Shown: positions 35,996 through 46,678, counted from the stretch's first letter. The stretch is DNA of 64,000 bases from Pseudoalteromonas sp. MM1 (GCF_030296835.1 NZ_AP027922.1:3162001-3226000); one strand, 5' to 3'. The notes: generated by a model not told the origin, from the letters alone. Made by a program: numbers and translations.

Positions 35996-37867
35996 TTACA
36001 TCACTAATTGACGTATGTCGCTCATGTAGCTAGCAAGCGTTGCAGTAAAGCGTGCTGCTAGTGCACCGTCAATCACACGGTGATCGTAAGACATAGATAG
36101 CGGAACCATTAGTTTAGGTTCAAAGTCTTTACCATTCCACTTAGGTTTCATTTCAGATTTAGATACACCTAAAATAGCCACCTCTGGTGCATTAACAATC
36201 GGCGTGAATGCCGTACCGCCAATGCCGCCTAGGCTTGAAATAGTAAAACAGCCGCCTTGCATGTCAGATGACGTTAACTTACCTTCACGCGCCTTTTTAG
36301 AAATATCCATAAGTTCGCGAGATAATTCAATAATGCCTTTTTTGTCCACATCTTTAAATACTGGAACAACTAAGCCATTTGGTGTATCTACTGCAACACC
36401 AATATTGATGTATTTCTTAAGAATTAAGCTTTCGCCATCCTCAGACAGTGACGAGTTAAATGTTGGGAATTCAGCAAGCACTTTTGCTACCGCTTTCATC
36501 ACAAACACAAGTGGTGTGATTTTAACACCTAGCTTTTTCTTCTCGCTTAACACGTTTTGTTCTTTACGGAATACTTCAAGGCTTGTGATATCCGCTTCGT
36601 CAAACTGTGTAACATGTGGGATTTGCACCCAGTTACGGTGTAAGTTTTTACCCGATAGCTTTTGAATGCGAGATAGTTTTTTCTCTTCAATTTCGCCAAA
36701 TTTAGCAAAATCTACTTTAGGCCACGGAATTAAACCAAGCTCACCACCGCCCGCATTGCCTTTACCAGCTGGTAATTGGCCTGATTCAACTTGCTTAACT
36801 AAGTTTTTAACATAGTTTTGCACGTCTTCTTTTACTACGCGGTTTTTACGACCTGAGCCTTTAACGTTTGCTAGGTTAATACCAAACTCACGCGCTAAGC
36901 GGCGAACAACTGGCGATGCATGTGCATATGCGCTGTTGTTTTCAAAGCTTTCGTTGCTTGCTTTAGCCGCAGGTGCTGCTGGCTTTTGCTCAGCCGGGGC
37001 TGCTGCTTTTGCTGGCGCACTACCTGCTACTTCAAAAACAAACACAAGTGAGCCAGTTTTTACTTTATCGCCAGCGGCCACTTTAATTTCTTTTACTGTA
37101 CCGGCAAAAGGTGCTGGTACTTCCATTGCCGCTTTGTCGCCTTCAACGTTTAAGATTGATTGCTCTTCTTCAACCGTATCGCCAACAGCAACCATGATTT
37201 CAGTTACTTCAACTTCATCATCGCCAATATCAGGCACGTTTACTTCTTTTGTGCTTGGCTCGGCGCTTTGAGCAGGCTCTGCTGGTGCAGACTCTTGCTT
37301 TGGTGCATCTGATGCAGGTGCACTTGAACCGGCAACTTCAAAAACAAACACTAAAGAGCCTGTTTTTACTTTATCGCCTTCGGCCACTTTAATTTCTTTT
37401 ACTGTACCGGCAAAAGGTGCTGGTACTTCCATAGATGCTTTATCGCCTTCAACACTTAAAATTGACTGCTCTTCATCTACGCTGTCACCAACGGCAACCA
37501 TGATTTCTGTTACTTCAACTTCGTCGTCACCAATATCTGGTACGGTTACTTCTTGAGTATCAGAACCTGAAGCTTCTGCAGGTGCAGATGCTTCAGTTTT
37601 AGCCGGCGCTTCAGGCTCACTTTGTGAACCAGTTTCTTCGCCTTCAAAAATCATGATTAATGAACCGGTTGTTACCGTGTCGCCTTCGCTTACTTTAATT
37701 TCTTTTACTGTACCTGCTTGCGCAGCAGGTACTTCCATTGATGCTTTGTCGCCTTCAACGGTTAGTAGCGATTGTTCAACATCTACTTTGTCGCCAACGC
37801 TTACTAGGATTTCGGTTACTTCTACGTCATCGCCACCGATATCTGGTACTTTAATTTCAATACTCAT
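35996..37867 (-). CDS. aceF: Pyruvate dehydrogenase E2, dihydrolipoamide acetyltransferase
   Basis: A 623-residue E2 core protein. Three N-terminal lipoyl domains repeat the motif [11 protein letters not shown] or [11 protein letters not shown]; the first lipoyl Lys is residue 41, the others follow at roughly 100-residue steps. Ala/Pro-rich linkers separate them. A peripheral-subunit binding domain follows ([15 protein letters not shown], about residue 320), then the catalytic domain ending with [11 protein letters not shown] (His active site). It moves acetyl groups from E1 to CoA. It lies 10 bases after aceE in the same operon. Confidence 0.97.
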   Translation of the reverse strand: MSIEIKVPDIGGDDVEVTEILVSVGDKVDVEQSLLTVEGDKASMEVPAAQAGTVKEIKVSEGDTVTTGSLIMIFEGEETGSQSEPEAPAKTEASAPAEASGSDTQEVTVPDIGDDEVEVTEIMVAVGDSVDEEQSILSVEGDKASMEVPAPFAGTVKEIKVAEGDKVKTGSLVFVFEVAGSSAPASDAPKQESAPAEPAQSAEPSTKEVNVPDIGDDEVEVTEIMVAVGDTVEEEQSILNVEGDKAAMEVPAPFAGTVKEIKVAAGDKVKTGSLVFVFEVAGSAPAKAAAPAEQKPAAPAAKASNESFENNSAYAHASPVVRRLAREFGINLANVKGSGRKNRVVKEDVQNYVKNLVKQVESGQLPAGKGNAGGGELGLIPWPKVDFAKFGEIEEKKLSRIQKLSGKNLHRNWVQIPHVTQFDEADITSLEVFRKEQNVLSEKKKLGVKITPLVFVMKAVAKVLAEFPTFNSSLSEDGESLILKKYINIGVAVDTPNGLVVPVFKDVDKKGIIELSRELMDISKKAREGKLTSSDMQGGCFTISSLGGIGGTAFTPIVNAPEVAILGVSKSEMKPKWNGKDFEPKLMVPLSMSYDHRVIDGALAARFTATLASYMSDIRQLVM

Positions 37868-37877
37868 TGCAAACCTC

Positions 37878-40544
37878 TTATGCGTACAGTGGATTTAGTT
37901 TGTTTGTGTCAATGTCGAACTTTTTAATTGCTTCAACAACCACTGACTTTTCAACATCACCACGTTTAGCAAGTTCAGATAACGTAGCAACAACCACGTA
38001 GCTTGCATTAACCTCAAAGTGACGACGTAAGTTTTCACGGCTATCAGAGCGTCCGTAACCATCTGTACCAAGCACTTTATAGTTGCTGCTTGGAATAAAT
38101 GAGCGCGCTTGCTCTGCGTAGTTTTTCATGTAATCAGTTGCGGCAACAGTTACTGAGTCGTTTAATACGCTCGTAATGTAAGCTGTTTTTTGCTCGCTTT
38201 CTGGGTTAAGCATGTTGAAACGCTCAACATCTTGACCATCACGGGTAAGCTCATTGAATGAGGTTACTGAGTAAACATCCGAGGCAATACCGTAATCTTC
38301 GCTTAAAATGGCCGCCGCTTTACGCACTTCAGTCATAATAGTACCTGAGCTTAATAGCTGTACGTTGGCTTTTTTACCTTCGTAGCTTTCAAGCTTGTAA
38401 ATACCTTTACGAATACCTTCTTCAGCGCCTTCTGGCATTGCCGGCTGATGGTAGTTTTCGTTCATAAGCGTTAGGTAGTAGTAAATGTTTTCTTGGTTTT
38501 CACCGTACATACGACGAATGCCATCTTGAATAATTACCGCTACTTCAAATGCATACGTTGGGTCGTAAGAAATACAGTTAGGAACCGTATTTGCAAGAAT
38601 GTGGCTGTGACCATCTTCGTGCTGCAGACCTTCACCATTAAGCGTTGTACGGCCAGCCGTAGCACCTAATAAGAAACCACGTGCTTGTTGGTCACCCGCC
38701 ATCCACGCCATGTCGCCAACACGTTGGAAACCAAACATAGAGTAGTAGATGTAGAATGGGATCATAGGTAAATCGTTGGTGCTGTAAGATGTTGCAGCAG
38801 CTACCCATGACGACATTGCACCTAGCTCATTAATACCTTCTTGAAGTACTTGGCCTGATGTTGCTTCTTTGTAGTAAGAAACAATATCACGGTCTTGTGG
38901 GGTGTAGTTTTGGCCGTGTGGATTGTAAATACCGATTTGACGGAATAAACCTTCCATACCAAATGTACGGGCTTCATCAGCAATAATTGGTACAATATTT
39001 TTGCCAATGCCTTTGTCTTTTAGTAACACGTTAAGTGCACGAACAAAGCCCATTGTGGTAGAAATATCACGCTTTTGCTCTTCAAGTAGCGGCTTAAATG
39101 CATCTACTTCTGGCAGTTTTAGCGCTTCGCTAAAGTTAGGAATACGTGTAGGTGTGTAACCTTTAAGTGCATCACGGCGTGCGTGTAAGTACTTGTATTC
39201 TTCTGAGCCTTCTTCAAGCGTTAAGTATGGAAGATCTTTAATTTGCTCTTCTGATACTAAATCTTGTAGGCCTAAACGATCACGTAAGTGTTCAACATGG
39301 CTCATGTCCATTTTTTTCACTTGGTGCGCAATGTTTTTACCTTCAGCCGCTTCACCCATGCCGTAACCTTTTACAGTTTTAGCAAGAATTACAGTAGGAC
39401 GGTCGTTTGTTTGCTCAGCCTTTTTAAATGCAGCATAAAGTTTTGATGGCTCATGACCACCACGCTTAAGCGCAAAAATTTCGTCATCAGTCATATCTGC
39501 AACAAGTGCAGCTGTTTCTGGGTAACGGCCAAAGAAATGCTCACGTACGTACGCGCCATCTTTTGCTTTATATGTTTGGTAGTCACCATCAATTGTTTCG
39601 TTCATCAATTGTAGTAATTTACCTGATGTATCTTTAGCTAGCAGAATATCCCATCCGCTGCCCCATACAACTTTAATTACGTTCCAACCAGCGCCTTTAA
39701 ATAGACCTTCTAGTTCTTGAATAATTTTACCGTTACCCATAACTGGGCCATCTAAACGCTGTAAGTTACAGTTAATTAAGTAACATAGGTTGTCTAGCTT
39801 TTCACGTGCAGCAAAAGAAATTGCGCCGCGTGATTCAGGCTCATCCATTTCACCATCGCCTAAAAACGCGTATACACGTTGGTTTTTAGTGTCTTTTAAG
39901 CCACGGCCGTCTAGGTATTTTAAAAAGCGTGCTTGGTAAATAGACGCAATTGGACCTAAGCCCATAGATACCGTTGGGAACTGCCAAAATTCAGGCATTA
40001 ATTTAGGATGCGGGTAAGAAGGTAGGCCTTTACCATCAACTTCTTGACGGAAGTTATCTAGTTGCTCAGCCGTAAGACGACCTTCAACAAATGCACGTGC
40101 ATAAATACCCGGAGAAATATGGCCTTGGTAGTAAACTAAGTCACCGCCGTCTACCTCATTTGGCGCTTTGAAAAAGTGGTTAAAACACACTTCATAAAAC
40201 GCAGCTGATGATTGGTAAGACGCCATATGGCCGCCTAAGTCGAGATCTTTTTTCGATGCACGTAATACAATCATGATTGCATTCCAACGAATAATCGAAC
40301 GAATACGACGCTCAAGGTTTACATCCCCTGGGTAAGCCGGTTCTTGATCTACTGGAATAGTATTAACGTAGTTAGTTGTTGTGCCAGTTGGCATATCAAC
40401 GCCGTCTAAACGGGCTTGCTCTAACACTTGCTCAAGTAAATACTGAGCTCGTTCAACACCTTCTTCGCGCACAACTGATTCAAGAGCTTGTAACCACTCT
40501 TGTGTTTCTAGCGCGTCTACGTCAATTTTATTGACTTCAGACAT
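37878..40544 (-). CDS. aceE: Pyruvate dehydrogenase E1 component
   Basis: An 888-residue homodimeric, thiamine-diphosphate-dependent E1, near the usual length of 887. The ThDP/Mg site [13 protein letters not shown] followed by [14 protein letters not shown] is present, and [13 protein letters not shown] and HEDGHSHI are typical family stretches. It decarboxylates pyruvate and acetylates the E2 lipoyl groups. It follows pdhR by 90 bases and is followed closely by aceF. Confidence 0.98.
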   Translation of the reverse strand: MSEVNKIDVDALETQEWLQALESVVREEGVERAQYLLEQVLEQARLDGVDMPTGTTTNYVNTIPVDQEPAYPGDVNLERRIRSIIRWNAIMIVLRASKKDLDLGGHMASYQSSAAFYEVCFNHFFKAPNEVDGGDLVYYQGHISPGIYARAFVEGRLTAEQLDNFRQEVDGKGLPSYPHPKLMPEFWQFPTVSMGLGPIASIYQARFLKYLDGRGLKDTKNQRVYAFLGDGEMDEPESRGAISFAAREKLDNLCYLINCNLQRLDGPVMGNGKIIQELEGLFKGAGWNVIKVVWGSGWDILLAKDTSGKLLQLMNETIDGDYQTYKAKDGAYVREHFFGRYPETAALVADMTDDEIFALKRGGHEPSKLYAAFKKAEQTNDRPTVILAKTVKGYGMGEAAEGKNIAHQVKKMDMSHVEHLRDRLGLQDLVSEEQIKDLPYLTLEEGSEEYKYLHARRDALKGYTPTRIPNFSEALKLPEVDAFKPLLEEQKRDISTTMGFVRALNVLLKDKGIGKNIVPIIADEARTFGMEGLFRQIGIYNPHGQNYTPQDRDIVSYYKEATSGQVLQEGINELGAMSSWVAAATSYSTNDLPMIPFYIYYSMFGFQRVGDMAWMAGDQQARGFLLGATAGRTTLNGEGLQHEDGHSHILANTVPNCISYDPTYAFEVAVIIQDGIRRMYGENQENIYYYLTLMNENYHQPAMPEGAEEGIRKGIYKLESYEGKKANVQLLSSGTIMTEVRKAAAILSEDYGIASDVYSVTSFNELTRDGQDVERFNMLNPESEQKTAYITSVLNDSVTVAATDYMKNYAEQARSFIPSSNYKVLGTDGYGRSDSRENLRRHFEVNASYVVVATLSELAKRGDVEKSVVVEAIKKFDIDTNKLNPLYA

Positions 40545-40634
40545 ATGGAGGTTTCCTTATGTTTAAAATACGAATGTTGTTAATTTAATACCACGTATAC
40601 CTAATTTAGTGTGTTCTAAGTACAGCGTATTAGC

Positions 40635-41384
40635 TTAATTTTGTTTTGTGCGTCTTAAACTACGTTCAATTCGCGAATGCTCTTTACCCGCTTCAAGTAA
40701 TGCTTCTTCAATAAAGGCTAAATGGGCATTACTTGCTAAACGGGCTTGTTCTGGATTGCCATCTATCACGGCATCCATTAATAAGCGCCTGTGCTGAGCT
40801 AATTGATTGCTAATATCTGGTTTTTTTAATAAAACCGTTAAGTTTTGCAATACATTTTGCTCCAGTAGCGCTTGCATGCCTCGCACTAAGTGAAGTAAAA
40901 CCACGTTGTGTGAGGCTTCGGCTACACTAAAGTGAAACGCATTAATTGCTTTGGCTTTTAGTTGTAAATCGTTATTAACTTGAGCAATTTTATCAAAGCT
41001 TTGTTTAACCTTGGTAAAATCGGTGCTGGTACCACGAAGCGCCGCATAATATGCAGCAATCCCTTCAAGTGCATGACGAAATTCAAGTAAATCAAACTGT
41101 GATTCAGGGTGTTTACTGATCAAATCAAACAGTGGATCAGTGAGTCCTTCTTCAAGCTGATTTTTTACAAACGTGCCACCGCCTTGCCTGCGAGTAACCA
41201 ATCCTTTTGCTTCTAGCTTTTGGATAGCTTCACGCAGTGAGGGGCGAGACACCTCAAACTGTTTTGCTAATTCGCGCTCTGGCGGCAGTTTTTCACCTGG
41301 CGCTAATGAGCCCTCAAGAATCATGTTCTCAAGTTGCTGTAAAATAACATCAGATAATTTTGCTGCTTTAATCTTTAAAGACAT
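40635..41384 (-). CDS. pdhR: Pyruvate dehydrogenase complex repressor (GntR family)
   Basis: A 249-residue FadR-subfamily GntR regulator. The winged helix reads LAPGEKLPPERELAKQFEVS and SRPSLREAIQKLEAKGLV (residues about 26-62); the C-terminal all-helical FCD domain would bind pyruvate, with His residues in RHALEGIAAYYA and AFHFSVAEASHN. It precedes aceE-aceF as in E. coli. A clear PdhR operator lies upstream at 41465, which supports autoregulation of the whole operon. Confidence 0.95.
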   Translation of the reverse strand: MSLKIKAAKLSDVILQQLENMILEGSLAPGEKLPPERELAKQFEVSRPSLREAIQKLEAKGLVTRRQGGGTFVKNQLEEGLTDPLFDLISKHPESQFDLLEFRHALEGIAAYYAALRGTSTDFTKVKQSFDKIAQVNNDLQLKAKAINAFHFSVAEASHNVVLLHLVRGMQALLEQNVLQNLTVLLKKPDISNQLAQHRRLLMDAVIDGNPEQARLASNAHLAFIEEALLEAGKEHSRIERSLRRTKQN

Positions 41385-41464
41385 TAATCAACGTCCACGT
41401 TGCATAAATACTAAAAAGCCTAATTTTTAAGGCCTAGAGCTTGACGATTTACCCAAAAGGTAAA

Positions 41465-41477
41465 TTGGTCATACCAA
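41465..41477. promoter_or_regulatory. PdhR operator
   Basis: TTGGTCATACCAA, which reads TTGGTATGACCAA on the coding strand, matches the PdhR consensus (TTGGTnnnACCAA). It lies 80 bases upstream of pdhR. Confidence 0.85.
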
Positions 41478-41556
41478 AAATTTTCAATAAGGTATCAAAA
41501 AGGCAAATAACTGTCAATTTACGGGTTATTTGAGCAATTAGAGTAGCGTAACGCAT

Positions 41557-41573
41557 TTTGAACGAAGTTCAAA
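41557..41573. promoter_or_regulatory. 17-bp palindrome upstream of pdhR
   Basis: TTTGAAC-GAA-GTTCAAA is a perfect 7-3-7 inverted repeat about 170 bases upstream of the pdhR start. It does not match the PdhR consensus and its binding protein is unknown. Confidence 0.4.
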
Positions 41574-41700
41574 CAGTACACAATTGAGGTTGTTTTGTTC
41601 AAACGTTAACAAGATGAAAACAAATGGTCTGACCAGAGTGAATTAGAATATTCGCTCTAGTTGAATTTATTGAAGAAATTAATTTTGAATTAGAAAAGGC

Positions 41701-41995
41701 CGTAGCAGCGGGTTTATCCCGCGACTAATTACTTAAGCTCTGGAGCGCAATCTAAGCATGGATCAAATTGCGCGATGTGAAATCGCGACTACGCAGAATC
41801 GTAGCAGCGGGTTTATCCCGCGACTAATTACTTCAGCTCTGGAGCGCAATCTAAGCATGGAGTAAATTACGCGATGTAAAATCGCGACTACGCAGAACCG
41901 TAGCAGCGGGTTTACCCCGCGACTAATTACTGTAGCTCTGATTCGAAACCTAAATGTGGAGTAAATTGCGCGATGTAAAATCGCGACTACGATAA
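41701..41995. repeat. Three 99-bp tandem repeats with hairpins (REP-like)
   Basis: Units start at 41701, 41800 and 41899 with CGTAGCAGCGGGTTTA; the third is more diverged. Each unit holds a hairpin GCGGG-TTTAT-CCCGC near its left end and GCGAT-GTAAA-ATCGC near its right end. The unit ends (CGTAG and CTACG) are inverted, as in mobile REP/BIME-type elements. The right end overlaps the ampE stop codon at 41987. Confidence 0.93.
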
Positions 41996-42838
41996 ACCGC
42001 CAAATAAAGTAAGTAGCGCAATAAGTACTAAATAAAAGAGTACGTTACGTTTAACTAGCTTAATCATACAGGTAGCTTCAACGGTACAACCATAATAACG
42101 CTGCTCGACTTGCTCAGCCGCAAGTGCGGTACACGTAACCACTTTACGATTTGGCGTTTTAAAATCCAGTACATAATGCAGCCAACAGCTTGTACCTTTA
42201 TTAAAGTTACCAATAACTAAATAGCCAAAACTTGCAACACGCGCTGGTAGCCAATCTAGCCAAAATAATAATTTATGCAGCAGCTTAAAGCGGTTTGCAA
42301 ACACCACTTTATGGTTTTCTCTTACTAAATCGGCAAGCGTACGCACTATTGCATACAGCACGGCACCGGGAGCGCCAAGCACAACAAACCAAAAAATAAC
42401 GGCGCAATAAAATCTAAAGTTAATCCATGCTAATGTTTGCCCAAATGTTTCTCCGCCTTCTTCATCCTCTAGGCGTTTTTGCCCCATTTGTAGTGCGTAT
42501 AATGAGGCCGCGGTTTTATCATCACGCGTTAGTGCATTTAAATAAGACTTATATAAAACACGGTGCTTAGCACAACCAAAACACACCAATAAAACGGCAA
42601 TATTTATAGCTAATTGCCACAGTACAAAGTCAGAAAGAACATATATAAGCGCAACAGCCACTACCGGTAAAACTAACCAAATTAAAAAGCCAATTGCCGA
42701 GCTAAATAATCCGTTTTCATTTAGTAATTTACCCGAGCGGTTTAAATAACCATTCGCGTAATAACTTATTTGCCAATACTGTGAGCGCGCACCTAAACGC
42801 TCAAGTATTAGTGCAATAATGATAGAAACTAAAATCAT
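41987..42838 (-). CDS. ampE: AmpE family membrane protein
   Basis: A 283-residue inner-membrane protein with about four to five hydrophobic segments, beginning MILVSIIIALILERLG. WQISYYANGYLNRSGKL and RTLADLVRENHK are recognisable AmpE stretches. AmpE lies after ampD in many gammaproteobacteria and has been linked to beta-lactamase regulation, though its activity is unclear. It follows ampD with a gap of 13 bases. Its stop codon lies within the third 99-bp repeat, so the 3' end may have been altered by the insertion. Confidence 0.88.
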   Translation of the reverse strand: MILVSIIIALILERLGARSQYWQISYYANGYLNRSGKLLNENGLFSSAIGFLIWLVLPVVAVALIYVLSDFVLWQLAINIAVLLVCFGCAKHRVLYKSYLNALTRDDKTAASLYALQMGQKRLEDEEGGETFGQTLAWINFRFYCAVIFWFVVLGAPGAVLYAIVRTLADLVRENHKVVFANRFKLLHKLLFWLDWLPARVASFGYLVIGNFNKGTSCWLHYVLDFKTPNRKVVTCTALAAEQVEQRYYGCTVEATCMIKLVKRNVLFYLVLIALLTLFGGLS

Positions 42839-42851
42839 GATAACGACTCAC

Positions 42852-43406
42852 TTAATTTGTTTGTTCTAGCCTGCTTATATAAGCAGGCCAATTAAAACTT
42901 TTCCCAGGGTCGGTTTTTCGCCCAGGTGCTATATCGCAATGCCCTACTACTCGCTTAGTGGTGATAAGCGGGTAACGGGTCATAATTGCTTTTGTAAGAT
43001 TATGTAAGCTTGTGTACTGTACCTGAGTATAAGGTGTGGTATCTGTACCCTCTAGCTCAATCCCTATACTAAAGTTATTACATGCGCTTTGCCCTGCAAA
43101 TTCAGATTGCCCAGCATGCCAAGCGCGTTTATTAAATGGCACATATTGAACAATCTCGCCAGTGCGTTTTATAAAGCAGTGCGCCGACACTCTAAGCCCT
43201 TTTAAATCACAAAAACTAGGGTGCGCATTACAGTTAATTTCCCCCATAAACAGGGCATCAACGTGCTCGGTGCCAAATTGTCCTGCCGGTAAAGAAATAT
43301 TATGAATGACCAACAACGAAATATCGGTATTTTCTGGGCGCTCATCAAAATGTGTACAGGGCCGCTGTGCTATATTAGCAACAACCCCCTTTGAATCTAT
43401 CTGCAT
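42852..43406 (-). CDS. ampD: 1,6-anhydro-N-acetylmuramyl-L-alanine amidase
   Basis: A 184-residue cytoplasmic zinc amidase that recycles cell-wall anhydromuropeptides. LLVIHNISLPAGQFG (zinc His near residue 34), WHAGQSEF, IGIELEGTDTTPY and VVGHCDIAPGRKTDPGKSFNW-like end (zinc His and Asp) match AmpD; no signal peptide is present, in contrast to outer-membrane amidase AmiD. First gene of ampD-ampE, divergent from nadC as in related genomes. Confidence 0.95.
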   Translation of the reverse strand: MQIDSKGVVANIAQRPCTHFDERPENTDISLLVIHNISLPAGQFGTEHVDALFMGEINCNAHPSFCDLKGLRVSAHCFIKRTGEIVQYVPFNKRAWHAGQSEFAGQSACNNFSIGIELEGTDTTPYTQVQYTSLHNLTKAIMTRYPLITTKRVVGHCDIAPGRKTDPGKSFNWPAYISRLEQTN

Positions 43407-43611
43407 TATTTTAATACCACGGTATACATAAAGTTGATGCTAAAGGATTTATTTAAAGAATGATAGCCATTGCGCTTAGCTAACATAAAAGCGCTTAGTA
43501 CTATTACTTTTAGCCGCAGTGCTTATATATACGGTGTAATTACCCTCTCATTTAAAAGCACTTCTCTTAACTATTTAAACATAGTAAAATTTGCTTAATT
43601 TATTAACACTT

Positions 43612-44469
43612 ATGAGCCTTCATATGTCAATTTCGCACACGCTTATTACTCAACTTGTCACTCTCGCTTTAGATGAAGATCTAAATTATCAATCAGCACA
43701 AGACGGCGATATTACCGCACAGCTTATTCCACACAATGAGACCGCAAATGCCAAAGTGATTACCCGTGAAGATTGCGTTTTTTGCGGTAAAGACATCATT
43801 ATAGAAGTGTTTAAACAAGTAGATCCAAGCGTTGAAGTAAACGTATTAGTCAATGATGGTGACTTTGTGCCAGCAAATAGCGCCTTATTTACCGCTAAAG
43901 GCTCTGCCCGCGCTATTTTAACCGGCGAGCGTACCGCGCTTAACTTTGTACAAACGCTTTCAGGTACCGCAACCACAACAGCTAATTATGTAAAAGAGCT
44001 AAGCGGCACTAGTACACAACTACTCGATACCCGTAAAACAATACCCGGCCTCAGGCTACTTCAAAAATATGCAGTTAAATGCGGCGGCGGTGCAAACCAC
44101 CGTATAGGCCTATATGATGCGTTTTTAATTAAAGAAAACCACATAGCAGCGTGTGGCGGAATTGATAAAGCAGTCGCACAAGCCAAGCAAAACCACCCTA
44201 CAAAGCCTGTTGAAGTAGAGGTTGAGTCATTAAATGAACTTGAGCAAGCCATTAATGCAGGCGCCGATATAATCATGCTCGATAATTTTAGCGTTGAACA
44301 AATAAAGCAAGCTGTGGTCATTACTAATAAGCGCGCTAAATTAGAGGTTTCTGGCAATATGACACTAGAAACGCTTAAAACTTACTCGCAGGCGGGTGTA
44401 GATTTTATATCAAGCGGCGCACTTACAAAAAATTTACAATCAATCGATTTATCGATGCGTTTTGTATAA
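43612..44469 (+). CDS. nadC: Nicotinate-nucleotide pyrophosphorylase (carboxylating)
   Basis: An enzyme of about 285 residues that turns quinolinate and PRPP into nicotinate mononucleotide in NAD synthesis. It carries TRKTIPGLRLLQKYAVKCGG, RIGLYDAFLIKENHI, VEVEVESLNELEQAI and IMLDNFSVEQIKQA, all family hallmarks. The start is uncertain: ATG 43612 and ATG 43624 (MSISHTLI) are both possible, and neither has a strong ribosome binding site. A TTG at 43591 is less likely. Lies between ampD and pilA as in other gammaproteobacteria. Confidence 0.95.
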   Translation: MSLHMSISHTLITQLVTLALDEDLNYQSAQDGDITAQLIPHNETANAKVITREDCVFCGKDIIIEVFKQVDPSVEVNVLVNDGDFVPANSALFTAKGSARAILTGERTALNFVQTLSGTATTTANYVKELSGTSTQLLDTRKTIPGLRLLQKYAVKCGGGANHRIGLYDAFLIKENHIAACGGIDKAVAQAKQNHPTKPVEVEVESLNELEQAINAGADIIMLDNFSVEQIKQAVVITNKRAKLEVSGNMTLETLKTYSQAGVDFISSGALTKNLQSIDLSMRFV

Positions 44470-44939
44470 AAGTATGGCAACTATTTAGTTTTACTGATGC
44501 TAATTAATTGACAAAACGTATGAAAAGACTTTTAATAATCCAAAAGACTTACTTTGTAACAATTTGTTAAATAAAGTATCCTTTTTAGAAAATTTTGTGT
44601 GCTTTAAGCATATAAAAAGTGTTAGACTAACCCTGTTGTATTACTTTCTTGAAAAATATAGTAATAAGTGACTACTTTTTGTTTTAATCTTAAAAAAATA
44701 CCTAAAAGATTAAAGCAAACCGCCAGTATGTTTCCTATATTTAGTCTACTTTGTGTTATAGGTAGCCAATGCAAGTTGCAACATAATGAACTCACATTTA
44801 GCTTTTGTGTTTCATACCTAAGGCTAAAAGTACGTGAAAATTTATTTTTAAGTAAATCTGTAAAGTTAATCAGTTAAACTAAAGCTGGCATGTTTGCCAC
44901 TAAGCTAATTAACTCACATTATCCTTTAGGAGAGGAAAC
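44470..44939 (+). other. Long gene-free leader upstream of pilA
   Basis: About 470 AT-rich bases. A small 69-codon frame (44668-44877) starts at a non-ATG codon and has no credible ribosome binding site, so I do not call it. A hairpin TGGCA-TGTT-TGCCA (44886-44899) and a strong Shine-Dalgarno (AGGAGAGG, 44926-44933) precede pilA. I find no good sigma-54 (GG-N10-GC) promoter. Confidence 0.5.
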
Positions 44940-45377
44940 ATGAAAACAATGACTCAAAAACAACAGGGTTTCACCCTAATCGAATTAATGATTGTTGTAG
45001 CAATCATCGGTATTCTTGCTGCGGTGGCTTTGCCTGCTTACCAAGATTACACGATTAGAGCAAAGGTAACTGAAGGTTTATCGTTAGCTTCTGCAGCAAA
45101 AACTACTGTTACTGAAAATGCTATGAATGGTAATGCTCTTGACCAAGCATGGGTGGCACCAACAGCCACAGACAACGTAACCTCAGTAGGAATTAACGGT
45201 ACTACAGGGGTAGTAACCGTTACTTACACAGCATCTGCAGGTAATGGAACATTAACTTTAACACCTACCTCTGGTGGTGCAGCTTTAGCATCTGGAACAG
45301 TTCCAACAGGCTCGGTAACTTGGACTTGTGCCGCTGGTACTATTTCAACAAATTACCTTCCTTCGAGCTGCAGATAA
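44940..45377 (+). CDS. pilA: Type IV major pilin
   Basis: A 145-residue prepilin with a short leader ([10 protein letters not shown]) cut by PilD before Phe11. The mature N terminus [20 protein letters not shown] contains Glu5, needed for assembly. The globular part is short and Thr/Ala-rich and ends with a disulfide pair in [18 protein letters not shown]. It forms the pilus fibre used for twitching, attachment or DNA uptake. A long leader with a strong ribosome binding site precedes it, as expected for an abundant protein. Confidence 0.95.
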   Translation: MKTMTQKQQGFTLIELMIVVAIIGILAAVALPAYQDYTIRAKVTEGLSLASAAKTTVTENAMNGNALDQAWVAPTATDNVTSVGINGTTGVVTVTYTASAGNGTLTLTPTSGGAALASGTVPTGSVTWTCAAGTISTNYLPSSCR

Positions 45378-45390
45378 TTACACATAGCAA

Positions 45391-45418
45391 GTAGCCGAGT
45401 TAACCTTATCTCGGCTAC
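45391..45418 (+). promoter_or_regulatory. Hairpin without T-run between pilA and pilC
   Basis: GTAGCCGAG (45391-45399) and CTCGGCTAC (45410-45418) pair perfectly but are followed by AAAATCC. It is not a classical terminator on the plus strand. It may protect the pilA transcript 3' end and allow partial read-through into pilC. Confidence 0.55.
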
Positions 45419-45442
45419 AAAATCCTACAATCTAAGATTTAT

Positions 45443-46672
45443 ATGGCTAAAAATAACGATGGAAAAAGTCTAGATACTTTTATTTGGGTAGGTGTGAGCG
45501 CTCGTGGTAAACGTATGGAAGGTGAGCTTACTGGTTCGACCATTGCCTTAGTGAAAGCTCAGCTTAGAAAACAAGGTATCACCCCTTCAAAAGTTAAACG
45601 CAAACCTAAACCGTTATTTGGTATAAAAAGCGTTCAAAAAATTGCGCCTAAAGATATTGCTTTAGTTACACGCCAAATAGCCACCATGTTAATGGCCGGC
45701 GTCCCCTTAATTCAAGCCATTGAAATGATAGGTACAGGTTCTACTAACAAAAGTGTTGGTAAGTTGATGGAGACCATTGGTGATGAAGTTAAAGCAGGCC
45801 AACCTCTCTCACAGGCACTTAGAAAACACCCTCGCTATTTTGATGATTTGTATTGTGATTTAGTGGCATCGGGCGAGCAATCGGGTGCGCTTGATAAAAT
45901 ATTTGACCGGGTAGCTTTATATAAAGAAAAATCTGAAGCGCTTAAGTCAAAAATTAAAAAGGCGATGTTTTATCCTATTGCGGTTTTAATTGTTGCATTA
46001 ATAGTTACCTCCATATTATTAATTTTTGTGGTACCTCAGTTTCAGGATATTTTTAGTGGCTTTGGTGCAGAGCTACCTGCCTTTACCTTGTTTGTAATAG
46101 CCATCTCTGAGTTTATGCAGGAATACTGGTGGGTTGCGCTAATTATAATTGTTGGTAGTGGCTGGGTTTATAAAGAAGCACTCCTTAGAAGTTTAAAACT
46201 TAGAGATACAACCGATCGCGCTATATTAAAACTCCCTGTAATTGGCATGATTTTAAATAAAGCGGCTGTTGCCCGTTACGCCCGTACACTTTCGACCACT
46301 TTTGCAGCAGGTGTACCACTGGTTGATGCACTCGACTCAGCTGCAGGGGCATCCGGCAATGCCGTTTATCGCTATGCTATTTTAGATATTAAAGCAGAAG
46401 TGAGCTCGGGTAATCAAATGAACTGGGCGATGCGTAACTCTAAAATATTCCCCGATATGGTTATTCAAATGGTAGCCATTGGTGAAGAGTCTGGCTCGCT
46501 TGATGGCATGCTTGCCAAAGTAGCGACTATTTACGAGCAAGAGGTGGATGATGCCGTTGATGGCTTATCTAGCTTGTTAGAGCCGCTTATCATGGCAGTG
46601 CTGGGTGTGCTCGTCGGTGGCTTAATTGTGGCTATGTACTTGCCAATTTTCCAGTTAGGCTCTGTAATTTAA
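45443..46672 (+). CDS. pilC: Type IV pilus inner-membrane platform protein
   Basis: A 409-residue GspF-superfamily protein with two homologous T2SS-F domains (about 75-195 and 275-400) and three membrane segments (near 175-200, 220-240, 380-402). VTRQIATMLMAGVPLIQAIEMI and LSTTFAAGVPLVDALDSAAG mark the two domains. It connects the cytoplasmic ATPases with the pilus base. It follows pilA directly; pilB, normally between them, lies downstream of coaE here. Confidence 0.95.
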   Translation: MAKNNDGKSLDTFIWVGVSARGKRMEGELTGSTIALVKAQLRKQGITPSKVKRKPKPLFGIKSVQKIAPKDIALVTRQIATMLMAGVPLIQAIEMIGTGSTNKSVGKLMETIGDEVKAGQPLSQALRKHPRYFDDLYCDLVASGEQSGALDKIFDRVALYKEKSEALKSKIKKAMFYPIAVLIVALIVTSILLIFVVPQFQDIFSGFGAELPAFTLFVIAISEFMQEYWWVALIIIVGSGWVYKEALLRSLKLRDTTDRAILKLPVIGMILNKAAVARYARTLSTTFAAGVPLVDALDSAAGASGNAVYRYAILDIKAEVSSGNQMNWAMRNSKIFPDMVIQMVAIGEESGSLDGMLAKVATIYEQEVDDAVDGLSSLLEPLIMAVLGVLVGGLIVAMYLPIFQLGSVI

Positions 46673-46678
46673 AACATA

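Larger units (their letters stand above)
41385..41986. other. Gene-free region between pdhR and ampE
   Basis: About 600 bases without a gene. It contains the pdhR operator (41465), a second palindrome (41557) and three 99-bp tandem repeats (41701 onward) that reach into the 3' end of ampE. Confidence 0.8.

Noticed and set aside
44668..44877. 69-codon frame upstream of pilA
   Set aside because: Non-ATG start, no credible ribosome binding site and no recognisable domain; it lies in an AT-rich leader.
44470..44939. Sigma-54 promoter for pilA
   Set aside because: A GG and GC pair occurs in TGGCATGTTTGCC, but the spacing is 7 and not 10 bases.
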